A DNA stretch of 64,000 bases from Setaria digitata (Eukaryota > Nematoda > Chromadorea > Rhabditida > Setariidae), in contig RCAB01000228.1 of NCBI GenBank assembly GCA_003640385.1, positions 34,630-98,629 of the forward strand, read 5' to 3'. The translations under genes were made by a program, and so were the position numbers. The notes beneath the pieces were generated by a model. That model worked only from the letters and a program-made list of their open reading frames with translations, was not told where the DNA came from and did no database searches. Every line of letters begins with the position of its first letter. Position 1 is the first letter of the stretch. Of the stretch, positions 1 to 16,700 are shown piece by piece.

Positions 1-4986
<4,986 letters not shown>

Positions 4987-5807
4987 GTTGATCTTCGTTG
5001 CTTTTTCGCATTTCACTTTAACTAGGTTTATTGAACTGTTGAATGTGCAAGTATTAAATTAATGTCTATTCAGCAGTGGTAAGGCTGACTAAACCGATGA
5101 CAGCTTTTCTTTTGTAGCGTTTGTGAGTTTTTATGAACTTGTTGCATTTGTAAAATACCATTTGCAAGGAGACTTTGAAGGCGCAAAATTGCGTCATTCC
5201 ATATTTTGCCCGTGAAATTTCATTGTGAATTATTGCTGTTTGACAGACCTCTTAACGTTTTGTCACTCGTTAAATGTCAGCTCTTGTGTTTTTGTCTCAT
5301 AATTTGCTTATGGAAAGGTATTATTAAAGCAGTTAAATAGAATAATCTCCAAAAAGTTACTTGCGCAGATTCAGGCTCTTTAGGAAGTTTGATTGGCTTA
5401 TTACTTAACTGTCGATGCATGAACTTTGAGAAAACAAATCTGTTAATTTAACTTCTATACAGATACTACTAATACATGCATACTAATAGTAACATCGATG
5501 TTTACGGTTTGTTAGGGTACGTTTTGGCAGTCATTAATATCACTCATTCTAGGCAAAAAATTAATTAAATGTATTAGTGCGACTTTTCCATATGCGGAAA
5601 TAATTTGTCTGCTTTAGCATTTTCCGTTCCAAAAAGGGTCTTATTTTTCGAGAATGAATCAGGCACTGTGGTGCTCGAGGTTTGTAAGTTGTTGATTTTG
5701 GTGCAGTTGTATTGTTCCGGTAAAAGTATTAATAGCATTGACGCAAAACGTGTCAGTTATGGGGTTCGCTTGATTGGTGGAATGGTGTTCGCATGTATGT
5801 GTGTTGC

Positions 5808-5809
<2 letters not shown>

Positions 5810-5846
<37 letters not shown>
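5810..5846. repeat. TA dinucleotide microsatellite
   Basis: Uninterrupted alternating T and A run in the region downstream of CtBP. Confidence 0.9.
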
Positions 5847-5848
<2 letters not shown>

Positions 5849-7003
5849 GTATGTATGAATTTATATTTGTGTATTATGTCGTGAAATTTTTGTATGAGCG
5901 GTTAGTGTGTGGCATGATATAAGTGGGGATGGTAGTAATTTTTAAACACAAAAGTTCGTTCTCCCTTTTGCCAGTTTTTTTTTTTTTTTTTTTTTTTTTT
6001 TGGAGTTAATATGGTTTGTACATAAATTTTTGACTTCTTATTTGTTACGGTGATTTTCATTTTCCTTTTTATTTACCGTTCAAGTATGGTTTCTGTTGAT
6101 TTGTTTCATTCTCACATAAACAAAATGTTGTTTCATATTTTCAATATTTAATTGTCTTAATTTCTTCATACCCTTAAATTTAGCGTTAGTTCCTCGCCAG
6201 TTACTATAATATTATGCTGCAGAATTGCATTGGTTGTTATTTATTTGGGGATTTGTTTTAGGTTTCCCATCTTTAGTAGCTATGAAAAGGAACAGTGTGC
6301 AGGTAATTCTGTTATTTTGACCAAATCTAAAAGCAGGTGGACCTGTTTTGTGTTTTACTTCTTTGAGTCCTCGGTTTTTCCAACCTCCGTATACAGCGTT
6401 CATCATTTAGCGGGTGTCAGTTTTGTTTTTGATGTTATCAGAGTCACTATTATGCATTTTAGTGAAATGTATCTGTTGAATGGGTAGTATTCCGGCTTTC
6501 GGTAAATATCTGAAAACAGGTCATGTTTCTGTCTTAACTGTTAAATGGAAATACATTTTGATTGATTGATGGTCGTGGTTGTCACCTCGGGAATACTATT
6601 CATATCTGTTGTAATTTTTTGATTCCTTTCATGGGATGAACAAATATAACATTCTTGTAAATGGTCATAAGGTTTCGCAAATGCAACATATTGTGCCGAT
6701 TTGATTTTCCTGCACTCCTACGTCCGTGATCAAATGTTTCGAGCCTCTTTGTGCGCGTTGCTTGCGTTATTTTTGTCAGCGGTGGTACGGCTTATTCATG
6801 ATTCGCCTGACTGATGTTTCTCATTGATTCTTCGGGGAGAGAATAGGGTGTGGTAGGCTGTATCGCTGGGGCTGTATTTTTCTGATCTAGAATACAAACT
6901 GGAATCAGAGCTATGCGTAATTGGTAAGACAGGACCGTACTGGTTGGACAATTTATTAGAGTTCAGGGAGTTGCAGTTGATGATTACAGTTAGGTTCTGG
7001 GTA

Positions 7004-7054
7004 GTTCAAATACTTGAGAACGGTTTTTCGTTCAAATACTTGAGAACGGTTTTT
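7004..7054. repeat. 26-bp tandem duplication
   Basis: Two head-to-tail copies, 7004-7029 and 7030-7054, each beginning GTTCAAATACTTGAGAACGG and identical over the overlap. The perfect identity points to a recent slippage or repair duplication in non-coding DNA. Confidence 0.9.
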
Positions 7055-9034
7055 GTACGTGGAGCGCTCGTGGATAATGTGGCTGGGTAATGTGTGATGA
7101 TGAGTGAGGTAAGGATGTATGGAAACATCGGATGTCTTTTGTTGTAAGTTAGGGTGGTGGGCCGTTTAAGGTGGTTTAGGTGGGTATGTGGTACTTTGGT
7201 TTACTTTTTTCCTCGGGGTAATTGTTTACCGTGATCATTTTTTCTTTTTCTGGTACACCGATTCCACATAAGCTCCTAGTATTTGAACGTTTGATATTTT
7301 GCCATATTATTCATGTGAGGGAATAACTGTTATAGTATCTTGATCTGCACCACTACACTTCTTCAATTAGTTTCACGTAAGTTAGTCGTAGAAAAATGTG
7401 GTGGACTTGCAGCAGGTACATCGAAATCTCATTTAAACAGCAATGGAGGGCCACAGTAGTTGTCTTCTTTGCCCAAATTATCTGGTTTTTGGGTATTCGC
7501 AGACCACTGTTATCGGCAGTTTCTGGTATAGCAGAGTTTAGGTTTTTCAGACATTAGGTCTGGTGAAATGAAATGTTAATTTAGCTAATTCATTTTATGC
7601 ACTGTTATGTTTTTCTCATTTACGCAGTGTACTTCTTCATTTTGTTGAATATATTTTGCATAATTTTATTCAACTTGTTTTCAACAGCACAAATGTTATA
7701 TTTTGTGAGGAGGAGTGGTGTTATGGATGGGATATGTTATATACATTTCCTCAGTGTCTTGGACATTTCAGTGATTCGAAAGTATTGGGGGTGATCGAAT
7801 GAAAATTAGTTATTTAATATATTCCAAAATGCTACTTTTGAGTCTCGCCGTGTTCTCATAATTTTCCAGGATGAAACATATTTAGAAAGCGAATAGTTTT
7901 GCACATATAAGGTTTCTTTTGAAATCATATGTTTTCTAACCTGGAAATGTAAATGAAATACCAATCCTCGACATGTCAGTTTTTCTTATGTGAGTATTTT
8001 ACCCATATGTTCAAAACTATTAAAAGGATCTTAGTAGTATTTCCTCAAAAAAAATTGTATTTGCCTGTGTGGTAAGGCGAAGATGCCCTTGGAGGCATCT
8101 ACGGGAAGCATCCTTCCACATATAAAAGTTATGGTGATTCAGTGTTTACACACTTGCAGATGCAACCTCGCAAATTTAACAAGCTGGTTAGCGAAAACCC
8201 AACTCCTATTACTAATATTTTGATGATTTTGCTTTCAGTTTCATCCGTTGTTTTTCGTAAACATTTGCATCGCTCTTAATGGTGTTGGATTAATGGGCAT
8301 TTTGAGGAGATTGCTGGTTTTATCTTGGCGAAGCAGGTATAGGATTTTATATACATATTGCTAAAACGAGGATTTTTAGCTACAATAAAAAGAAACTTGT
8401 CACTGAAAACCCTGAGAATTGGAAATGGATTCTATCATGCCACAGTTTGGTACGGCACCGAATCCTGAAGTTAAATGAAATAATTTTATGTTGACTCTTT
8501 ACAAATTGATGAAGGAATTTTTAGTTTGAAAAATCGTGCTAGAACTCCAAAGAATATAAAGTCTATCGATTCATTAGATTAATTAGAAGTGTAGTATATA
8601 TACTTTATCCTGTATATGTAGGTCGCTAAGAGATGTTTACTAATTTTCAATGTTTGTCCATCTCGAACACTTTCATATATCTTAACCATGTCACTTCTAT
8701 CCGACTCCTCTCTTTCGTACAACTCAGTGCATTTTTGTAATCTTTGCTCTGTACGTTTGTAGTGAGTAATCAGCAATTTTTAAATCTTCTTATATAATAT
8801 CGAGAAATTACGATTGCACTGAAATTATGCTTTGAACTCATTTCCTTTCCTTGCCTTCAAGAAAAAATGTGCTAAATGACACTTCATTAGGCTGGAAGAG
8901 AGAAGAGGGAAGAAACTTCTTTTTTTTTTTCCCTTAGTAATTTTTATGCTTGGTATGGATTTATTAATTACATTGTTAAGTGGATTCCTTTATTGATCGT
9001 TATGCTGGAGGAAAAGGAATAAAAGAAAATTTAC

Positions 9035-9045
9035 TATTCTTGCAG
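9035..9045 (+). promoter_or_regulatory. Probable trans-splice (or 5' UTR) acceptor
   Basis: The pyrimidine-rich sequence ATTCTTGCAG ends at base 9045, 30 bases before the ATG at 9076, and no upstream coding exon is visible. In nematodes this arrangement usually marks addition of a spliced leader. Confidence 0.5.
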
Positions 9046-9075
9046 CTTTTATAGATATTCATTGGTGGAAATTCC

Positions 9076-10469
9076 ATGGCTCAAGTACCTCCTTCACCAT
9101 GGTCCAGGTGGGATGCGCCAGGTTAGCTTCTGATTTAAAATTTTATAGCTAACTCATCCACAAGTTCTTATACTGCTAGAATTAATTTGATAACTAAACA
9201 AATTTTAGACCTTTTTTTTAGTGTCCTTTTTCTCTTTACGCCTTATGCATTTTTTAAAATGCATCGACGACCAGAAAACTCATAGAGAATAAATAAATTG
9301 AATGGCTCTATTTTCACTCTTTTTGCTTTATTTATAGATATATTCATTTTGTTATTTTCTTTTTTCTAAAAAGTCGTAGACTTACTCATTTTTAATCAGC
9401 TACTGCTTCTAGAATATTTGATCTTTACAAAGTTTGTGAGCAGTTTTAGGCTATCAGTATGTGTCAAATCAAACGAAACCACCACTTTTAATGCTGCATG
9501 ATGCCGGATTTGAGGATCCTAATCCCCAGGTTAGGAATGAAACTCGGCAAAGGCTAATGATAGCTGCTAGACTTCTCGATCAAAAGAGAAATCGTAAGTT
9601 AACAAAATGGTCAAGTGATGAAATTGCAGATTTGGGGGTACATGAAAAAGCAACTCAAATGATTTTCATCATTAGCCTTTTGAAAATTCTGCATCCATTG
9701 ATGACATTTTTTTCGATATATTTCTCATTTTACACTTCATAAGGAAAATGATTTGATTGAAGTGCAGCGTAAATATATCCTGACTATCTTTTTTAGAGAT
9801 TGATGCAAATTTTGTTGATTGTATATATGGGATAGAAAATTCCCCAACACGTATCATGGAACGATGTCTAGCAAGTACTGGATGTTGTGAAACAGCATGC
9901 TGCAAAAATCGTTCATGGTTAACAATTTTCATTTTTTTGTAAATTTTTTCCATCCTTCCTGAGTCTTTCTTGACCTTCCTGATGGATATTGTGAACCTGA
10001 GTTGAACTTTTTCATATCCCATATTTTTGGAGTACTGCGAAACTGAGATAAACTGAAAATAAGGAATCGTATTACAGGCAGGAGAAATATGCTTGGGCAA
10101 TTGCACTCCTTGCAGTATTTTGCATCCTTGTTCTTATCTCCCTATCTGTGACATTGTTTTGCTGGTTGTACAATCGAGCCAGGGATAAACACCAGAAACA
10201 ACTTATCAACGAATCAATGGGTGAAATGAGTCCTGCTGTGTCACAAGTTCGTTTCAAACAATTTTTTTACGAACTGGATCATTTTGTGAAGGATCATGAA
10301 ATAATTTGGAATTTAGTTACTTAAAATTTGTTGCAAATGGGATTATACTGAAACTAAACTCAAAACTCTACTGCTAGCTCTATCTGATTTGCAGGCAAAT
10401 ATGGCAGCACTCGAAAATCGAAATGAAAGTGGTTATTATCCATATGTCGGTGGACCCAACCATTACTGA
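9076..10469 (+). CDS. Six-cysteine single-pass membrane protein, unrecognised family
   Basis: Five exons, all phase-consistent: 9076-9121, 9450-9593, 9797-9917, 10078-10246, 10395-10469, giving 184 residues. I do not recognise the family. The N-terminal ~60 residues are polar and Pro-rich near the start (MAQVPPSPWSRWDAPG) and lack a cleavable signal peptide. Residues 72-99 hold six cysteines spaced C-x14-C-x5-CC-x3-CC, directly before a strongly hydrophobic segment at about 110-134 (AWAIALLAVFCILVLISL). A basic flank (NRARDKHQK) follows, then a ~45-residue tail ending YPYVGGPNHY. By the positive-inside rule the cysteine part should be extracellular and the tail cytosolic. The start follows a likely trans-splice acceptor, and AATAAA at 10757-10762 could be the poly(A) signal. 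It may be a small receptor or adaptor; that is a guess. Confidence 0.8.
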
Positions 10470-13400
10470 TAATGAGAAAACTCCTGAGAACCATGTAGTC
10501 GTACAAGGATGCGAAATAAAAATCAATCATTTCATTTATTTAGAACTTTGCTATTTATTTCTCGATCAGTTTAGCTGTAGCAAAAGACATCTTGTATATT
10601 TGCACCGTGTAAGATCGGTTTCATTCCCTTTCTTAGCGAACGAAAAAGCCATGGGTTTTTCAATGACTTTATAGAAGTGGGTTGGAATTTATGGACTAGC
10701 ATTATTAAACCAGTTATTAATTACAAAATGAATATTGTTTCTGACAGCGATAGCGAAATAAAACATGAACTTTATTATCTATAAGTTTTCCTAACGATAG
10801 TTATGATAAATTTGGTGGGGAAGTAATCTATTCATAGTAGATATTGCAGTGGTAATTGTCAAGATACAGATATTTCTATCGTTTTGCCATAAATCCAGAA
10901 TTCTTTTGCTATTCTATAGGATAATCACTTCCCACCTTTCTGAAACTGGTCCTTCCTGCATCCTAGTATGTACTTACATCACAGCAAGAAGTGCAATGTT
11001 CAAACACCTACGTAGCTCACATGAACACCGGTGAGATCTGAAGGAAATGCAATAGTTTTTCTCAGCGTTATGCTAGCAGGAAAATCTGAGTCACCAGAGC
11101 ACAGAAAGAATGTTACTTTATGTAGTAAATCATCCATATTTGTGTCATGTGTATTATTTGCGGTAGTGTCAACAGAGCAGAGATTCTTAAAGATTGTTAT
11201 TCACCTTATATTTGAGATGTGTGTAACACAGCTGAAAAAAGGAAGTGAAATCGGGAAGCGGTTAGCCCAAAAATGAATAAAGGTTAGCTCAACAAGAAGT
11301 CTAGCTGTAAATGTCCGATAAAGTTAAAACAGATGGTTGGAAGGAATGATTTCCGTTGAATACAAAAATCTATAAAAATTAATGATCCATACGACCACTG
11401 ACTAGTATAATGATGATGCTTAAAAGGCTGATAAGAAGTAGCGATGGATCTGTGGTTTGTAAAAGAAATGTGGAACCAAAACGACAAGAATTAGTTGACA
11501 TTCTTGGAGTAATTCAGTTGTTTAGTTAATCCAGTTACTAGTCATTCTGTTCAAGATGACCTATGAAGGACAGTTCTTTTAACATTAGTGGTCATTCATT
11601 TCATGTGGACGATTTATGTCGAATGAGCATCGAATTTCTTAGTTACTCGAAGCATTTTATGAATGGAGGATCTCTTCCTACACTGGATGAAAAGGAAATG
11701 AGAACTTGGAGATTCATTGCAACTCTGCTCCGTTTCACGAGTATTATTTGATGACAATATACCTTCAGCACCTTACTATGCATAAATTTGAATTTTCAGA
11801 TTTCTGGACTGAAAAGCTTGCCGTACGTAGACTTTCGGAAATTTACTAAATTTCCACATTTGAGTATCAGGTTTAAGCATTACGCATTAAACTAATGAGA
11901 GTCAACATGTTCCCTGACTCTCATATCACAACTGTATTCTTTCTGAACAGTCAAATATGTAGTGCATCATTTCATAAGAAGGAACGTTGAAAACGACATC
12001 TCAACTTTTTTTTTTTACAGGTACTGTGTCATACTAGACTAGGATGCACGGTTAGTTGGGCGTAGAATTACCTTAAATGAAACAATTTATTAGTAACAAC
12101 TTTAAATGCATTGTAGTATGTCATTAGTTTCATATTCGCTTTCAAACATGCACTTTACCATTGCTTGATATGTAACTATTATCATATTAGAATATGCCTT
12201 TTCAGATGGGGGATTTGTATTGCTTTACTTTCAATCTCAAGTATCACATAGGTAATTACGTACGATCTCAATTGGTCTATTTCGCTGTTAATATAAAGTA
12301 GTACCCAACGATTGCAGAAGAAATCTAATGCAAGATGCAGTAGTTTGAACATAAAAATGGCCTAATTCTTTCGAATAGTTTTTTAATATCAGATTCGGAT
12401 TAGGAGCCGTTAGAAATATATATTAACGCAAATAATGAAATGGTTTCTTCCTCTCCTGAATTAGCATTTTTGGTGTCAGATGTTAAGCAGATGTATAAAT
12501 TAAGTTAACAAACAAATAAGTGAATTAATTAAATAGGCAAATATATAAATAAATAAAAGAAGTAAACAAATGAACGAAAATTAAATAAGTAAATAAACAA
12601 AATAATAAAGTATTTTATATATGTATACATATATATTATTATGATTATTATTATTATTATTATTCTGTTTATTTACTAATATAAACATATAATTAAATTT
12701 TGTTTGAAAATATCTAAAATATAATTCGTTTCTGCTATATTTAGAACAGGCAGATATATGAATCGTCGATTACAAAGGATTGCATCGGTACCTTAAGAAA
12801 AAAGAAAGCGGTAAATTTCGGAATGATTTATATATAGCAAATGCATCACTCACTCCATAATTTTATTTCAGAGAAGAATTCATCCCGATGTATCTTACTG
12901 CAGCGTCAACTACTATACTTCCACATCCTTCGCGTTTGTAGATTGGTTTGATCTTGATTTTGATATTAAAACTGAATAATATATTGGGATCTTCTTATTT
13001 TTGGCATTAACGCCACAATCTTTTCTCATAATTTGTAGAAACATTTTATAATACGTGGTCGACATAATAACAGTCCAGGCTTAAGAGACATAAAATTGAA
13101 AAACGTGTGAAAAGTGGTAATCCTCCTCTAGAGGTCATGATGATATCACAAATCCTCCCACTTGACCAGAGTTTATCAGATTTCGAAGCTCAAAAATTTC
13201 AGAATAAAATTTGAAAATGTTGAAACAATACAAGTAAATCAAGAAGTTACACATTTACTACAAATCAAATATAACTAATATTCAAATCAGACGCTAGTTA
13301 TTAATCAATATTTCTTGTACAAAGGATTTGCTGATATACGATTGACTGACTATTTGTGCCTTTTGAATATAACTGCCAAATACGCAACAGTACTTTCTAT

Positions 13401-13793
13401 TCCTGCTGAAATTTCTCAACAGAATACCTACTTGGCAAAACAATTCTTTATTGAAGTAAGATATGTCGCATTTGCAAGTAACAACTATTTGTGCTGAAAT
13501 TTATAGTGCTGAATTGTTAAACGCAACATGACATTAAAAGATTATAAACGAATCACAAAATAATGTAACAGAGATTAACTGCCACAAGAGAAGCTTACAG
13601 GATTCAGGATTATTAGCGGGACGAGGTAACTAAGAGCAAACAACTAGCACAACACTGCGCAAACTATTCGTAAACTGGCAAGATTTTTTCCCTTGTATTT
13701 TTCAACTTACCAATTCAAAAAAAAAGAAACAAAGTGATTTAATGATAAGTAAGTATTTAACAAGGAATATTCAAAGTATTTAACAAGGAATAT
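10470..13793. other. Intergenic between convergent genes
   Basis: Lies between two genes that converge on it. It holds the poly(A) signal AATAAA (10757-10762) of the upstream gene and, at about 12500-12680, AT-rich tetranucleotide (AAAT-like) and ATT repeats. No supported coding sequence was seen; the open frames at 10849-11276 and 11563-11751 lack splice or similarity support. Confidence 0.6.
12637..12664. repeat. ATT trinucleotide repeat
   Basis: A short run of ATT units, preceded from about 12500 by degenerate AAAT/AAAC-rich sequence. Ordinary microsatellite in intergenic DNA. Confidence 0.8.
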
Positions 13794-13796
13794 TCA
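13751..13796 (-). repeat. 23-bp tandem duplication that includes the Tincar stop codon
   Basis: Two perfect copies (13751-13773 and 13774-13796). Read on the minus strand each unit starts TGAATATTCCTTGTTAAATA, and the first copy supplies the stop codon (13796-13794) of the Tincar-like gene. The second copy lies wholly in the 3' UTR. Confidence 0.9.
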
Positions 13797-16700
13797 AACA
13801 ATACTGGTCGCAAATTCAGCTGAACCCATGACACGATTTGTTTGTCCATTGAGACGAGTATTTTCTGCAGATTCATTACTCGACGTTAAACTGTAATTAG
13901 CTGAATCGTCTTGACGCGAACCTCCAGTGCAGACTTTAATTTGATGCCGTGTTGTTGTACTTCCACTAGCGACTGTAGGACGTGACGACTTTGGTTGCTG
14001 TTGAGCCCTCAGTGTTCGATCTTGATCACTACCCTCCAGATGTAAAATACCGTGATCGTCACCTAAATTACCGTATAGACTAACAGTACCAGCTGTACCG
14101 CCACTCACAAACCGTCCACCGCTATAAATATTTTGTGTATTAGGAGAGCCTGGTGTAGGTGCTCGTTGTGACGAATAATTACTTGCACTGCCTTGACTGG
14201 TTAACGTGGATGTAGGCGTGAAGCACGGTTCTTGCTGACTGGTGTTAGCAGCCGATGAAGTCTAAAATGATTTATATTAAAGATAAAAAAAAAATTTATG
14301 TGGAAGATATTATTGTACTGGAAGTGCCGAGTTGAGGTTTCATCCTCCTCCCTCCAGTAGAGCAATGTTACTATTCTACATTTGTATAAAATCCGTTTGC
14401 TCGCAGTAAAAAATGCAAGCAGTTGTATGTAACAGGATTTACTTTATTGTCAAACGAAAAGTGTACTCAAAATCATTAGTGAAACTAGTATCAGATTACT
14501 ATTGGGGAACGAAATTATAAATGGTATTTCTGAGGGCGCAACGGTAATAAAAAATCCCCGAAAAGTGATAACCTACACCAGTAAGTATAGAAATGAAAAC
14601 TTAAAATAGGAATAATAAATACTGCAGCAGAAGTAGTCACAGGACATTCCTCAGCGTAAAATACACTACTCAGATAGTGTTATTTGCACAATACTGCTAA
14701 CATGATGCTTCAAAATTTCTATGAATAGTGCTATGAAATTAAAAGGTAACTTCTATAAAATAACTATTTGTAGTGAATAAAAAAGGATATTTATAATATA
14801 ATTCTGAGGACATCTAACTCATACGTTTTACCAATAAAGGTGCAAGAATTTGTTGTATTTAATTTACTCAGAAGCAATAATTTATGGTTTCGATGAAAGC
14901 AATAAGGTAGACCTTGTCATATGATCCAGGTCCTGTCCAGTCCATTCCTTGAGAGATTTCTGAAGCTTGTCTCTGCTGTGACCAGTTTCCATAGATGGAT
15001 CCAGCTGCAGAACTATGTTGCTGCTGTTGCATGTTAGTTAATCTATGTGAGTCGAGAGAAGGAGTAACGCTGTTAAATGATGATAGTTTCAGGTTGGAAG
15101 CCCTTTGATATAGCGGCTGTTCCCTAGAAACTATTTACTTCACAACTTTTATTATTCAAAATTTAAACAAAGATGACGTTACTTACAACGAAGTGATTAA
15201 GAGATTGATGATGGAATAGAGAAAATGCTCACCTGTAGGAAACAGATGTCCGTATACCTAAGCGATTCTCAGCAGCAGGACTACTTCGTATGGAAAGTAC
15301 GGAGGGCGCTGGCCCACTCTCTAACGTAATGTTCTGTGACGTATTGGCCTGGAATAATGCAATCAGCTGAGAGTTTGTCGAAAATAATAAGTTGGTTAAA
15401 AATATTCCGTTTTTAAACAGTGGATAAGAATAATCGGGAAACCTGCGTTCTGCTGTAAACAGTACCCATATTTCGACTAGTCTGAGCCGCCTGAGCAGCT
15501 TGAGCAGCAGCCTGTTGCATCAGTTGCTGATTCTGAAGAGCACGAGTCTACAAAAGACAATAAAACGCTGCTGAAAATAATCTAATCCCTATTTTACCAC
15601 CTGCTTCAATTAAAAATAGAAAACAGAATCATGTAGCTCGAAAGAGTGGAGAATTTTCAAATCCTCTTAAATTCGTATTTGTAGTAGAAAATAATCGTAC
15701 TGCAACTGTAAAAAGCTATTCATCTTCAACCTGAGGCCGACCATATGTTGAATACGCTTCGTATGAAAGACCCGTATTTCCGAATCCATTATTAACAGCA
15801 GCCTCATCTTCGATACTTCGTCTTCGTGTCATAGTTGTTTCCGTCTGTCCAGTTCGACTTTTGTGAATTGAAGCATATGCCTCCTGTTGCTAAACAAGAT
15901 TTCGCTGTAAGAAGAGATTACAAAATAGCGTGGGCGTAGTCTCTACTAACAGAAATCTCTTTCCCGAAAAAAAGTCTGCTTTGAAAATTATTCTCAAATC
16001 ACGATAAAAAACCGCCGTCCGAACATGAACTAAGTCATCTTGCAAAACCTGTAAATATATTCCTAAATCTTGACTATTTTCATTACGTCCTCTTTTGTAC
16101 CTTTCTTGAACCATCTGAAAAGGAAGTTTATGTTCACCGTCATAGCTGTACTATCAGACACGTTATTTCCACTGGAGATGTGAACTGAATTTTGCAATGA
16201 CGGTCTTCGAGGTATTTGTAGTACTTTTCGACTGCTACAGGATGCATATTCCGCTCCTTGAACTCGCTGACAAAAAAAGAAAAAAAAAAATTATTCTGTT
16301 TTTAATAATATCCTTTGAAATAATGCGAAAAAATTTTTGAGAAAATTAAACAAGGAAATTCAAATTTCAATCTGACTCTTTAGGAAACCACTGAAAGAGA
16401 GTAGAAATTGTTAACAAACTCCCAGCTCTCTCAAAAAGATCAATTTGTATAAACCAACAAAACCTGAAATGTTCCAAGCGTATTTCCAGGTACGGTAACA
16501 TTTGCTGAAACTTTTGCTTCAGTAGAATATTTGGGAGTGTTCATTACAATCCGCTGCTGTGATGCATGTGTCATTTGTGGCTGTCCCGTGTGAGGAATCT
16601 AGAGAAGTCGTAGGGACGAGTTAAACTTATTCTCGAACTAATTATAAATAGATTTTTAGTAAAATTTTTGAAGATTTCAGTTTTAATAATATCGAGATAT

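Larger units (their letters stand above)
4987..9045. other. Intergenic: CtBP 3' UTR, then non-coding with simple repeats
   Basis: An ATTAAA near 5052 could serve as polyadenylation signal for CtBP, about 65 bases after its stop. The rest is T-rich on the + strand and holds a TA microsatellite (about 5810-5846), a poly-T run (about 5976-6001) and a 26-bp tandem duplication (7004-7054). The short open frames here have no coding character or splice context that I can support. Confidence 0.6.
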
